From assembly GCA_016793165.1 (NCBI GenBank), contig JAEULA010000002.1:1-41298 (forward strand): a stretch of DNA of 41,298 nt, written 5' to 3'. The position numbers were made by a program, and so were the translations under genes. This stretch comes from Alphaproteobacteria bacterium. Its GTDB lineage: Bacteria; Pseudomonadota; Alphaproteobacteria; CACIAM-22H2. Shown here piece by piece: positions 9,617 to 17,537 of this stretch. The notes below the pieces were generated by a model that did not search any database, was not told the DNA's origin, and saw only the letters and a list, made by a program, of their open reading frames with translations. Numbering within the stretch: position 1 is the stretch's first letter; each line of letters begins with the position of its first letter.

Positions 9617-10249
9617 TCAATTCACGCGGGCGAGCGGCTGGGCGCTGATCGTCAGGCTGCCGTTGTGCGAGAAGACGGCGCTCTGGCCGCCCTCCGAGCC
9701 GGTGTAGACGAACATGATGCCGGTGCCGACCGGCACGGCATTCGCCTGGGTCGTGCTGACGATCCGCGAGACCTGCTGCCCGACCGTTTCCGGATCCGAG
9801 GTCACGAGGAGGAAGCGGTCCTCCGGATAGGCGCGCATGCCGGCATAGAGCGCCGTGCCGTGGAACATGAAGGCGTCGCGCGGCCGCTCGCGCAACGTCC
9901 GCCCCGCCGCGTCGAGCAGCTGCATGCGCGGCGAGAACAGCGTCGTGCCGCGCGGGCTGCTGGTCACCGCGACGACGTAGGACTCCGACCGCTGCGGCAA
10001 CGCGAGAACGACATAGGAGCTGCGTCGGCCGTCCCGCGACTCGAGGCACGCGATATCCTGGTCGAGCTCGAGGACCACGGGCTTTTCGAACGGCAGCGCC
10101 TGGACGCGCTCCGGGTCGAGCGACGGCGCGGCCGCGCAGCTGCGGTCGTCGAGCTTCACGACCGGGCGCATCGCCGGCGTGGTGACGCATCCGGCAAGGA
10201 TCGGGACGATGGCCGCCGCGATCCAGGCGGAACAGGCTGGCGCGCGCAT
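9617..10249 (-). CDS. Lipoprotein resembling the MalM family
   Basis: The 210-residue product starts MRAPACSAWIAAAIVPILAG followed by C, a lipobox (ILAGC), so it is probably acylated and periplasm-facing. The body follows the pattern of the MalM (maltose operon periplasmic) family: ALPFEKPVVLELD, then YVVLALPQRSESYVVAVTS, LFSPRMQLLDAAGR, RFLLVTSDPETVGQQ, and a late GTGIMFVYTGSEGG. MalM-type proteins have a beta-rich C-terminal domain and poorly known roles. No maltose genes are nearby, so the name is only a fold-level guess. The start is chosen at the signal peptide; the frame continues upstream inside the neighbouring gene. It is 5 bp downstream of the other lipoprotein gene, clearly one operon. 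Confidence 0.6.
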   Translation of the reverse strand: MRAPACSAWIAAAIVPILAGCVTTPAMRPVVKLDDRSCAAAPSLDPERVQALPFEKPVVLELDQDIACLESRDGRRSSYVVLALPQRSESYVVAVTSSPRGTTLFSPRMQLLDAAGRTLRERPRDAFMFHGTALYAGMRAYPEDRFLLVTSDPETVGQQVSRIVSTTQANAVPVGTGIMFVYTGSEGGQSAVFSHNGSLTISAQPLARVN

Positions 10250-10254
10250 TCCGC

Positions 10255-10974
10255 TCACTTCAGCAGATGGCTGATCGCCTCGGCGGACTGCTCGGTCGCG
10301 GTGCGCAGGCCGCGGACCGCGTTCTCGGGATCGGCGAGCAGGATGTCGAAGGTGTCGAAGCGATGGGCCGCGTCCGGCGCCAGCGTCACCGCCTGGGACT
10401 GCATCGCCGCCGGTCCGACGTGGTTGTAGATCACCGCGTCTTCCATCAGGACCGCCGTGTCGGTGGCGTTGGCCAGCCGCGCCCGCACGAGGAAGCGCGG
10501 ACGATAGGGCGTGTTCGATGCGATGCCGGCGGCGATGTAGCCGTAGCTGATGACGACGGTATCCAGATAGGCGTCGACGCCGGTCTCGCCGTGCGGCGGA
10601 TAGCTGGCGGCGAACTCCGCGCTTTCGCGCTTGATCGCGATCGGCTTCACGGCATAGCCCCGCGCGGTCAAGCGGTCCGCGAGATGCCTGGTGTAGGTGT
10701 CGATCGCGGAGAAGTTCTGCTGCTCGAGCACCTTGCCGAAGCGCGCGTTCCGGTCGGCCAGCATGGCGGCATCGACCAGCGCGCCGATGAGGCCGAAGCT
10801 CTGTCCGACGCTGGTCGCCAGCTCGACCGAGGGACCGGTCGGGAAGGCCGGCGTCACGATGCCGATCGTCTTGACGTGGCCCGCGGCGGCGCGATCGAAC
10901 GGAACCTTGGGAATCGTGCAGCCGCCGAGTGTCACGGCGACGAGCAGAACTCCAATCCAACGGAACATCCTCAT
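10255..10974 (-). CDS. Lipoprotein of unknown function
   Basis: The 239-residue product begins MRMFRWIGVLLVAVTLGG followed by C, a clear lipobox (TLGGC). I recognise no known domain. The mature part mixes alpha/beta segments, such as VKTIGIVTPAFPTGPSVEL and a helix-rich C-terminus ending AISHLLK. There are no catalytic-looking motifs. Two starts are possible: ATG at 10974, directly against a G-run, or ATG at 10968, where the same GGGGGG is 6 nt away and fits better as a ribosome-binding site. It is the first gene of a two-lipoprotein operon, and the pairing suggests the two act together at the envelope. Confidence 0.65.
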   Translation of the reverse strand: MRMFRWIGVLLVAVTLGGCTIPKVPFDRAAAGHVKTIGIVTPAFPTGPSVELATSVGQSFGLIGALVDAAMLADRNARFGKVLEQQNFSAIDTYTRHLADRLTARGYAVKPIAIKRESAEFAASYPPHGETGVDAYLDTVVISYGYIAAGIASNTPYRPRFLVRARLANATDTAVLMEDAVIYNHVGPAAMQSQAVTLAPDAAHRFDTFDILLADPENAVRGLRTATEQSAEAISHLLK

Positions 10975-11189
10975 CCCCCCGCGTCGTTGCGCTTGCGATG
11001 CGGAAAGACTGTCCAGTGCAAGATCCGTGATCAACTCAAAATGCGCTCGGCACGGGGTGGTTTCGACTTCGAAACGACGGACTATCGTGGTGCACGGACG
11101 CGACGGCGAAGCCCGTCGCCCCGTCCTCCAAGTTGTGGTGCGCCGAAGCGGGTGAGGCCGGTGCCCTCCCCGGCCCCGGTCCGTCGCCG

Positions 11190-12596
11190 TCAGGCCGGCA
11201 CGCGATTGTGCCAGTCCGTCGCCTGCTGATAGGCGTGGCCCGCATTGAACAGCGTGGCCTCGTCGAAGGCGCGGCCGACTAGCTGGAATCCGATCGGCAG
11301 GCCGGCGCGCGAGAACCCGGCCGGCACGGTCAGCCCCGGCAGCCCCAGATAGTTGATCGAGCGCGTGAACTTCGTGAACACGCCGAGCTTCGCGCCGAGA
11401 TCCGGGCCGGGCAGCGCCTCGCTCGCGGCGATCGTCGGAGCCGGCGTCGCGCAGACCGGCGCCATCAGCACGTCGCAGGTCGCGAAGACCTTCGCGCCGA
11501 AATCGTCGAGCATCGCGCCGCGCGCGCGCATCGCGTCGAGATAGAACGCGGCCGGGATCTGGATGCCGGCCTCGAGCCGTGCGCGCACCTGGCCGCTGTA
11601 GTCCTGCGGCCGCGTGCGCAGCCATTCGCGATGGATCGTCGCCGCCTCGCAGGACAGTACCATCGAGCAGAACGCGTTGAGCCGGTCGATGTCGGGCATG
11701 GCGACCTCGACCAGCTCGGCGCCCAGGCTGGCGAAGACGCGCTGCGCCTGCTGCAGCGTCAGCTGCGTCTCCGAATCGACCTCGGTGAAGAAGCTCGTCG
11801 GCACGCCGACGCGAAGACCCTTGGCGCCGCGCTTCAGCGCGGCGAGGTAGTCGGGCACCGGCTCGGCCGCGGCGGTCGGGTCGGCGGGATCCGGGCCTGC
11901 GATCAACCCCAGGATCAGCGCCGCGTCCTCCACCGTGCGCGTGAGCGGGCCGACGGTGTCGAGGCTCCAGGACAGCGGCATGGCGTTGGCACGGCTCACG
12001 CGGCCCCAGGTCGGCTTGATCCCCACGACGCCGCAGAAATGCGCGGGCAGCCGGATCGAGGCGCCGGTGTCGGAGCCGAGCGCCGCGAAGAACAGCCGCG
12101 CCGCGACGCCGGTGGCCGAGCCCGAGGACGAGCCGCCGGTGATGTGATCTGGATTCCAGGCGTTGCGGGCGTGGCCGAGGTGCCAGTTGTGGCCGGTCGG
12201 CCCAAAGGCGAACTCGGCCATGTTGAGCGTGCCGAGATCGAGCGCGCCCGCGGCATCGAGGCGCTGGAGCGCCGTCGCGGTCGCCGGCGCCACCCAGTCG
12301 CGCCGGATCTTCGAACCGCAGGTCGCGATGCGCCCCTGGCGGTAATACATGTCCTTGTGCGCCAGCGGCACGCCGTGCAGGGCGCCGGTGAAACGTCCGC
12401 GCCTGGCCTCGGCATCGGCGCGATCGGCGGCCGCGCGCGCCGGCTCGGCGTCGAGTGCCACGAACACGTTGAGCCTGCCGTCCCAGGCCGCGATGCGCGC
12501 GAGACAGGACTCGACCGCCGCTCGCGCCGTCGCCTTGCCGTCGCGGATCCGGCGCGCCAATGCGGCGGCCGAGAGGAACGCGAGATCGCCGCTCAT
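11190..12596 (-). CDS. Amidase-signature hydrolase, AtzE-like large subunit
   Basis: The 468-residue protein has the amidase-signature triad: Lys81 in GVPLAHKDMYY, the cis-Ser Ser156 in ITGGSSSGSA, and nucleophile Ser180 in GSDTGASIRLPA, with the family's exact 24-residue spacing between the serines. The usual GGS around the nucleophile is GAS here. Such enzymes hydrolyse amides. Fusion-free members that travel with a GatC-like small protein include GatA and AtzE, the 1-carboxybiuret hydrolase. The ATG at 12596 overlaps the stop of the small gene (ATGA), so translation is coupled. The small AtzG-like partner argues for an AtzE-type complex rather than a free amidase, but the substrate is unproven. 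No GatB or cyanuric-acid hydrolase gene is visible. Confidence 0.85.
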   Translation of the reverse strand: MSGDLAFLSAAALARRIRDGKATARAAVESCLARIAAWDGRLNVFVALDAEPARAAADRADAEARRGRFTGALHGVPLAHKDMYYRQGRIATCGSKIRRDWVAPATATALQRLDAAGALDLGTLNMAEFAFGPTGHNWHLGHARNAWNPDHITGGSSSGSATGVAARLFFAALGSDTGASIRLPAHFCGVVGIKPTWGRVSRANAMPLSWSLDTVGPLTRTVEDAALILGLIAGPDPADPTAAAEPVPDYLAALKRGAKGLRVGVPTSFFTEVDSETQLTLQQAQRVFASLGAELVEVAMPDIDRLNAFCSMVLSCEAATIHREWLRTRPQDYSGQVRARLEAGIQIPAAFYLDAMRARGAMLDDFGAKVFATCDVLMAPVCATPAPTIAASEALPGPDLGAKLGVFTKFTRSINYLGLPGLTVPAGFSRAGLPIGFQLVGRAFDEATLFNAGHAYQQATDWHNRVPA

Positions 12597-12793
12597 CGGC
12601 CGGCGCTCCGCGCCTGCGCCGCGCGATAGCTGCCCGGCTCCGCCTCGAATTTCAGGGCGCGCGCGTGGCCGTCGGCCGCCGCCAGGAGGCCCGACATCGA
12701 CAACGCCGCGTTGCTCGCGGCCTCGGCATCGAGCGTGACGCCGACCTGTGCCGCCATCGCCCGCGCGGCGGCCTCGTCGAGCTTGATCGTCAT
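12593..12793 (-). CDS. AtzG-like (DUF4089) small amidase partner
   Basis: The 66-residue protein MTIKLDEAAARAMAAQVGVT... ends with FEAEPGSYRAAQARSAGR. Its length, early helical part and C-terminal EP motif fit AtzG/DUF4089, a GatC-like protein that wraps AtzE and is needed for its stability. The ATG at 12793 has GGGGGAG 4 nt upstream. The stop overlaps the amidase start by ATGA, the usual arrangement for stoichiometric partners. It is first in the operon and divergent from the racemase-like gene. The family is recognised by pattern only, so a generic GatC-like role remains possible. Confidence 0.7.
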   Translation of the reverse strand: MTIKLDEAAARAMAAQVGVTLDAEAASNAALSMSGLLAAADGHARALKFEAEPGSYRAAQARSAGR

Positions 12794-12851
12794 CGTCTCC
12801 CCCTTCGTGCAATCTGGTGGCATCGAGGGCGCCGGATTCGGGCGCCGGCCG

Positions 12852-12863
12852 GGAGTCGACTCC
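12852..12863. promoter_or_regulatory. Perfect palindrome in the shared amidase/racemase promoter region
   Basis: GGAGTCGACTCC is a perfect 12-bp palindrome in the 125-bp gap between the divergent AtzG-like and racemase-like genes. It is followed by another half-site, GACTCC. It is placed to bind a regulator controlling both directions; none is encoded next to it. The half-site GGAGTCG also occurs as an inverted repeat upstream of the HU gene. Confidence 0.4.
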
Positions 12864-12918
12864 GACTCCGGGTCGCGCGCAAGCACGATGCGGCGTTCGC
12901 TGCGCACGAGGCCCCGCC

Positions 12919-13668
12919 ATGAAGCTCCTTCTCCTCAACGCCAATACGACGGCGGCGATGACCGAGCGGATGGTCGCGATCGCGCGGCGGCTCGCGGGGC
13001 CGGCCGTCGCCGTGGGCGGGGCGACCGGCCGGTTCGGCGCCTCCTACATCTCGACCCGTGCCGCGGCGGCGATCGCCGGCCATGCCGCGCTGGACCTGCT
13101 TGCCGAGCATGTCGGCCGCGACAATCCGCAGGGCCATGATGCGGTGTTGCTCGCGTGCTTCGGCGACCCGGGCCTTCTGGCGCTGAAGGAACTGTCGCCG
13201 GTCCCGGTGCTCGGCATGGCCGAGGCGTCGCTGGGGCTCGCCGCACAGCTCGGTACGCGCATCGGCCTGATCACGGGCGGGTCGCGCTGGGTGGCGATGC
13301 TGCGCGAGTTCGCGACGCTGATGGGACATGGCGATCGCGTCGTAGCGATCCGCGCGACGCCGCTGACCGGCGCCGAGATCGCCGCCGATCCGGCCGGCGC
13401 CGCGGCCCGGCTCCGCGACTTGGCGCAGCGCTGCATCGACGAGGACCACACCGATGTGATCGTCTTCGGCGGCGCGGGCCTCGTGGGCCTCGCCGAGACG
13501 CTCCAGCCGCAGCTGCCGGTGCCGCTGCTCGATTCGCTGACCTGCCTTGTCCAGGCCGGACTGAGCGCGGCCAGGCTCGGCGCCGCGAAGCCTGGCGCGG
13601 GCTCCTTTGCGCCGCCGCCGCGCACGCCGAGCATCGGTCTGTCGGCAGCCCTCGACGCGGCGCTGTGA
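12919..13668 (+). CDS. Asp/Glu/hydantoin racemase superfamily protein
   Basis: The 249-residue protein begins MKLLLLNANTTAAMTERMV, typical of the hydantoin racemase branch (N-x-N-T near the start). LLACFGDPG carries the first catalytic cysteine, Cys80. At the position of the usual second cysteine (GCAG-type motif) it has FGGAGLVG with Gly185 instead. The superfamily includes two-cysteine racemases and one-cysteine relatives with other activities, so racemase function is uncertain. The ATG at 12919 follows ACGAGGCCCCGCC. The open frame continues 34 codons upstream, but that part is Arg/Ser/Pro-rich and unlike the family. It is divergent from the amidase pair and may process the same amide or ureide compound. 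It converges on the M14 carboxypeptidase gene. Confidence 0.85.
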   Translation: MKLLLLNANTTAAMTERMVAIARRLAGPAVAVGGATGRFGASYISTRAAAAIAGHAALDLLAEHVGRDNPQGHDAVLLACFGDPGLLALKELSPVPVLGMAEASLGLAAQLGTRIGLITGGSRWVAMLREFATLMGHGDRVVAIRATPLTGAEIAADPAGAAARLRDLAQRCIDEDHTDVIVFGGAGLVGLAETLQPQLPVPLLDSLTCLVQAGLSAARLGAAKPGAGSFAPPPRTPSIGLSAALDAAL

Positions 13669-13698
13669 TCTCCCGGCCTCGGGTCGGCGCCGCGCAGC

Positions 13699-14853
13699 TC
13701 AGCCGGCGCGCGCACGCACCCGCTTGAGCGCGGCGATCGCGTCCAGCGTGCCGTGCAACGCGATGGCGGCCGCCCGGCCGTTGCGCGCGCAGCCCTCGGG
13801 CCCGTACTCGACGCGGCTGCCGTCCGCGCGCTGCACCCGCTTGTACGGCAGCTCGATGGTAAGGGCGGGCGCGCCGTACCGCTTCATCACGCGCGGCGAG
13901 CAGAAGGAAAGCGGCTCGGCCTTGGTGTGCGGCCGGAAATAGCCGCCGTTCGGCCGCGAATCCGGATCCTCGCGCTGCATCCCGTCCTTGAAGATGGCGC
14001 GCACCGCGTCGATCTCCGGCGGGATCGGCACGACATGGTCGACATTGGCGATGAAGGTGTAGGGCAGTTCCTCGTCGCCATGGACGTCGAGGCTGAAGTC
14101 GACGCTGCTGGCGTCCATCGCCGCGCGGACGACATGAACCGCCGGCGCGGCATCCGGAGAGGGCGCGGCCCAGGCGAGATTCAGGTTCACGCCATGGGAG
14201 TTCGTGCGGTGCAGGCCGAGCCGGCTGCCGTCGGGGTTCATGTTGGGCACGACATGCACGCGGCAGCGCTCGATGACGGTGCGCGACGGCGCGGAGGCGC
14301 GATCCAGGAGCTGTCCGAGGAATCCCTCCATCCACCAGCTCGCCTGCACCTCGCCAGGGTGCTGGCGTCCGATGACCCAGACCTGGCTTGCCTCCGGACC
14401 ATCCGAGCCGAACTCCAAGAGCTCGATCGCGTCGCCCGCGGCGCTGCGATGCAGCTCGCGCAGCGTCACGCGCGCGTCCTCGGCGCAGCGGCGCATCAGC
14501 TCGGCGTGGCGCTCCGGCGGATAGGGGGGGAAATAGGCGTAGCGCGTCGTGCCCGGCGCGCGGTCGTGCAGGATCCGCAGCTGGCCGTCGACATAGCGCG
14601 TCGGCACGCGCGTCCAGGCGACGCCGTCGCGGCTCGCAAAGGCCTCGTAGTCCGGCCAGCCCTTCGGCACCAGGGCGGCGCCGGCGTTGTCGATCACGAT
14701 CTCCGCGCCGTCGGCCGCCTCGGCGTGAACCGCGAAATGAAACCACTGGTAGGAGCCGAGCACGGGGTCCTTGCGGATCCGCAACACGTGCCGCTGCGCC
14801 GACGCCGACACGATCTCGATGTTGCCCGAATGGAACTCCGCCTCGATCCGCAT
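13699..14853 (-). CDS. Cytosolic-type M14 zinc carboxypeptidase
   Basis: The 384-residue protein has an N-terminal beta-rich domain (about 1-130, as in cytosolic carboxypeptidases) and a C-terminal M14 catalytic domain. Zinc ligands are His165 and Glu168 in RQHPGE and His258 in LDVHGDEE. The substrate-carboxylate region shows NPDG (206-209) and GVNLNLAW. The catalytic Glu334 is in LTIELPY. There is no signal peptide, so it acts in the cytoplasm. It removes C-terminal residues from peptides; bacterial members of this branch are poorly characterised. The ATG at 14853 has GAGG about 5 nt upstream. It is divergent from the C-S lyase operon across a 129-bp region with an inverted repeat, which suggests shared control. 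Confidence 0.88.
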   Translation of the reverse strand: MRIEAEFHSGNIEIVSASAQRHVLRIRKDPVLGSYQWFHFAVHAEAADGAEIVIDNAGAALVPKGWPDYEAFASRDGVAWTRVPTRYVDGQLRILHDRAPGTTRYAYFPPYPPERHAELMRRCAEDARVTLRELHRSAAGDAIELLEFGSDGPEASQVWVIGRQHPGEVQASWWMEGFLGQLLDRASAPSRTVIERCRVHVVPNMNPDGSRLGLHRTNSHGVNLNLAWAAPSPDAAPAVHVVRAAMDASSVDFSLDVHGDEELPYTFIANVDHVVPIPPEIDAVRAIFKDGMQREDPDSRPNGGYFRPHTKAEPLSFCSPRVMKRYGAPALTIELPYKRVQRADGSRVEYGPEGCARNGRAAAIALHGTLDAIAALKRVRARAG

Positions 14854-14912
14854 GCCGCCCTCGCTTCCGGTGATCGCACTCTATCCGTCCGGCGCGGCGC
14901 GCGCGCCCGCGA

Positions 14913-14945
14913 CATGGCGCTCATTCAACGCGCGAGCGCGCCATG
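14913..14945. promoter_or_regulatory. Inverted repeat between the M14 peptidase and C-S lyase genes
   Basis: CATGGCGC (14913-14920) and GCGCCATG (14938-14945) are perfect 8-bp arms separated by 17 nt, in the 129-bp divergent gap. The spacing suits a dimeric regulator such as a LysR- or GntR-type protein, but no regulator gene is adjacent. Confidence 0.35.
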
Positions 14946-14982
14946 CTAACTCCGCGCCGAACCGACGAGGGGCCCGAGCCGC

Positions 14983-16194
14983 ATGACCTTCGACTTCGAG
15001 ACGCGCATCGATCGGCGCGGGACCGGCGCGATCAAATGGGATCGCACCATCGCGACGCACGGCCAGGCGGCCCCGGGCGAGGCCTTCGCCGGGGACGGGC
15101 CGCCGCCCATCGCGCTGACCATCGCCGACATGGAGCTCGCCTCGCCGCCGGCGGTGCTCGAGGCGATGACCCGGCGCATCGCGCACGGCATCTTCGGTTA
15201 CACGCTGCCGACGCCCGAGTACCGCGCTGCCGCTGCCGAGTGGCAGCGCACGCGTCACGGCTGGGACATGCCGGCGGACGCGATCCTCACCTTCCACGGC
15301 GTGGTGCCGGCGCTCTACCTGCTCGTCCGAGGTCTGGTGCCGCCCGGCGGCAAGGTGCTGCTGCAGGCGCCGGTGTTCCCGCCCTTCTTCGACGTCGTGC
15401 GGCGCAACGGCTGCGAGGCGGTGATCGACGAGCTCGTCCTCGAGGATGGCCGCTACCGAATGGATTTCGCGCGCCTGGAGCGGCTCTTCGCCGATCCCGC
15501 GCTCGGGTTGTTCGTGCTGTGCAACCCGCACAATCCGACCGGCAGGGCCTGGACCCGCGACGAGCTCGCGCGGGTCGCCGAGCTGGCGCAGCGCCACGGC
15601 GTCCAGGTCGTCGCGGACGAGATCCACGGCGACCTCGTCATGCCCGGCTGCCGGTTCACGCCCTTCGGCTCGCTCGACCTGCCGGCGGCGCGCAAGGCGA
15701 TCACCTGCAACGGCCTGTCGAAGACGATGAACCTGGCCGGGCTCGCGCTCTGCAACATCGTCGTGCCGGACGCGCCGCTGCGCGAGCGCATCGCCGCGCT
15801 GATCATGGGCGCCGGCGCGTTCGGGGTGAATCCGATCTCGGAGGCCGGCTTCGTCGCGGGCTGGCGTTCGGGCGGCCCGTGGCTCGACGCGCTGATGCGG
15901 CATGTCGACGGCAATCGACGCTTCGTCGCGGATTTCCTCGACGAGCGCCTGCCGGCGGTCCGCCTCGTGCCGCCCGAGGCGACGTACCTGCTGTGGCTCG
16001 ATTTCCGCAACCTGGGCCTGGCGCCGGACGAGATCGGCGAGCGCGTCACCACTCGTGCCCGCGTGCGCATCGAGAACGGCGCCGCCTTCGGCGCCGGCGG
16101 CGCGGGGTTCTTCCGCGTCAACGTCGCCTGCCCCCGCGCGATGCTCGCCGAAGCGATGGAGCGCATCGCCGGCGCGCTCGGCTCCAATCGCTGA
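14983..16194 (+). CDS. MalY/PatB-type pyridoxal-phosphate C-S lyase (cystathionine beta-lyase-like)
   Basis: The 403-residue class I/II aminotransferase-fold protein begins with the MalY/PatB pattern FDFETRIDRRGTGAIKWDR. Other landmarks are ADM (48-50), FGYT (71-74), CNPHNPTGRAW (180-190), VADEIHGDLVMPG and TCNGLSKTMNLAG with the PLP lysine Lys247. These enzymes cleave C-S bonds of cystathionine, cysteine conjugates or similar compounds, giving thiol, pyruvate and ammonia. An extra Gly/Ala/Pro-rich stretch at about 26-42 precedes the active-site start. The ATG at 14983 has GAGGGG about 10 nt upstream. It heads a same-strand group with the NylB-like hydrolase (102 bp gap) and the dienelactone-hydrolase-like lipoprotein (47 bp gap). 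Confidence 0.88.
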   Translation: MTFDFETRIDRRGTGAIKWDRTIATHGQAAPGEAFAGDGPPPIALTIADMELASPPAVLEAMTRRIAHGIFGYTLPTPEYRAAAAEWQRTRHGWDMPADAILTFHGVVPALYLLVRGLVPPGGKVLLQAPVFPPFFDVVRRNGCEAVIDELVLEDGRYRMDFARLERLFADPALGLFVLCNPHNPTGRAWTRDELARVAELAQRHGVQVVADEIHGDLVMPGCRFTPFGSLDLPAARKAITCNGLSKTMNLAGLALCNIVVPDAPLRERIAALIMGAGAFGVNPISEAGFVAGWRSGGPWLDALMRHVDGNRRFVADFLDERLPAVRLVPPEATYLLWLDFRNLGLAPDEIGERVTTRARVRIENGAAFGAGGAGFFRVNVACPRAMLAEAMERIAGALGSNR

Positions 16195-16296
16195 GGTCCG
16201 GCTCCCGCGCCTCCGCCCGGACACGGCCATTCCGGCGGCGCGCGAAGTGCCGCTATCCTGCCCTTGCCGCCGGGACGGCGGCACGAGGGACGGTCG

Positions 16297-17490
16297 ATGA
16301 CGCGACTGATGGACGGATTCCCGCCGGCGCCGGCGGGCCAGGTGACGCTCGCCAACTGGCGCACGCCGCCCTTCAACACCTGGGCCTTCCACCACGTGCG
16401 CGAGCTGATCGCCACGGCGGACATCCCCAACGACCCCGCCGGCGTGCGCGCGCTGCCGGTGCAGGCGCAGGACCTCGAGCGTCTCGTCGTCGCGGGCGAC
16501 GACGGCAGGCCGATGTCCTTCGATGCCTTCCTCGGGCATTCGCACACCGACGGCATCGTCGTTCTCCACAAGGGCCGCATCGTGTTCGAGCGCTACGCCA
16601 ACGGCATGACCGCCCACACGCCGCACATCCTGATGTCCGTCAGCAAGTCGATGCTCGGGCTCCTCGCCGGGACGCTGGTCGCACGCGGCGAGTTCGCGAT
16701 GGATCGGCAGGTGACCGAGTTCGTGCCCGAGGTCGCATCCACCGCCTATCGCGGCGCGACGCTGCGCGACCTGCTCGACATGCGCGCGGGGATCGCCTTC
16801 GACGAGGACTACCTCGCCACGTCGGGGCCGATCATCGAGTACCGCAAGTCGACCGGCTGGAACCCCCTGGGCCCCGGCGAGGCACCGTCGGACCTGCGGT
16901 CCTTCTACCGCGTGCTCGACAAGGCGAGCCGCCCGCATGGCGGGCGGTTCGACTACATCTCGCCGAACACCGATCTGCTCGGCTGGGCGATCGAGCGCGC
17001 GACGGGACGGCGCTATGCCGACCTCATGAGCGAGCGGCTGTGGAAACCGATGGGCGCGGAGACCTCGGCCTACATCACCGTCGATCGCCTCGGCGCCCCG
17101 CGCTGCGCCGGCGGCATGTGCACGACCACCCGCGACCTCGCGCGCGTCGGCCAGCTCATGGTCGAGGACGGTCGCCGCGACGGCGTCCAGGTCCTGCCGG
17201 CGGAGTGGATCGGCGACATCGAGCACAACGGCGATCCCGAGGCCTGGGACGCGGGGAACTTCCTGCCCTACTTCCCGGGGGCGGCGATGCATTACCGCAG
17301 CAAGTGGTACGTCGACCGTGCCGCGCCGGCGCTGCTCTTCGGCCTCGGCATCAACGGCCAGAACCTGTTCGTCGATCGCGCGCGCCAGCTCGTGATCGCG
17401 AAGCATTCCTCGCAGCTGATGCCGCTCGACGCCGCGATGATCGCGCTGACCGGCCGCGCGGTGACCGCGATCCGCAACGCATTCGGGTGA
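16297..17490 (+). CDS. Serine hydrolase of the class C beta-lactamase fold, NylB-like
   Basis: The 397-residue protein carries the SxxK active site as SVSK (Ser114, Lys117) in ILMSVSKSMLGLLAG. DEDYL (Tyr172) and FDYISPNTDLLGW (Tyr220) resemble the two key tyrosines of 6-aminohexanoate-dimer hydrolase (NylB). There is no signal peptide. The fold includes beta-lactamases, esterases, D-aminopeptidases and nylon-oligomer amidases. Overall resemblance favours a NylB-like amidase or carboxylesterase, but the natural substrate is unknown. The ATG at 16297 follows GAGGGACGGTCG; an upstream ATG at 16264 lies inside a hairpin (arms 16265-16271 and 16277-16283) and has no family match before MTRLMDG. 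In context it may open amides or esters of imported small peptides. Confidence 0.85.
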   Translation: MTRLMDGFPPAPAGQVTLANWRTPPFNTWAFHHVRELIATADIPNDPAGVRALPVQAQDLERLVVAGDDGRPMSFDAFLGHSHTDGIVVLHKGRIVFERYANGMTAHTPHILMSVSKSMLGLLAGTLVARGEFAMDRQVTEFVPEVASTAYRGATLRDLLDMRAGIAFDEDYLATSGPIIEYRKSTGWNPLGPGEAPSDLRSFYRVLDKASRPHGGRFDYISPNTDLLGWAIERATGRRYADLMSERLWKPMGAETSAYITVDRLGAPRCAGGMCTTTRDLARVGQLMVEDGRRDGVQVLPAEWIGDIEHNGDPEAWDAGNFLPYFPGAAMHYRSKWYVDRAAPALLFGLGINGQNLFVDRARQLVIAKHSSQLMPLDAAMIALTGRAVTAIRNAFG

Positions 17491-17537
17491 GCATGGCCGC
17501 CGCTGGGCTTGCAGGGCCGCGACGCATGGAGGCCGAC

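Noticed and set aside
14881..17406. 841-residue minus-strand frame opposite the C-S lyase and NylB-like genes
   Set aside because: Both plus-strand genes have full active-site motifs; the antisense frame has none.
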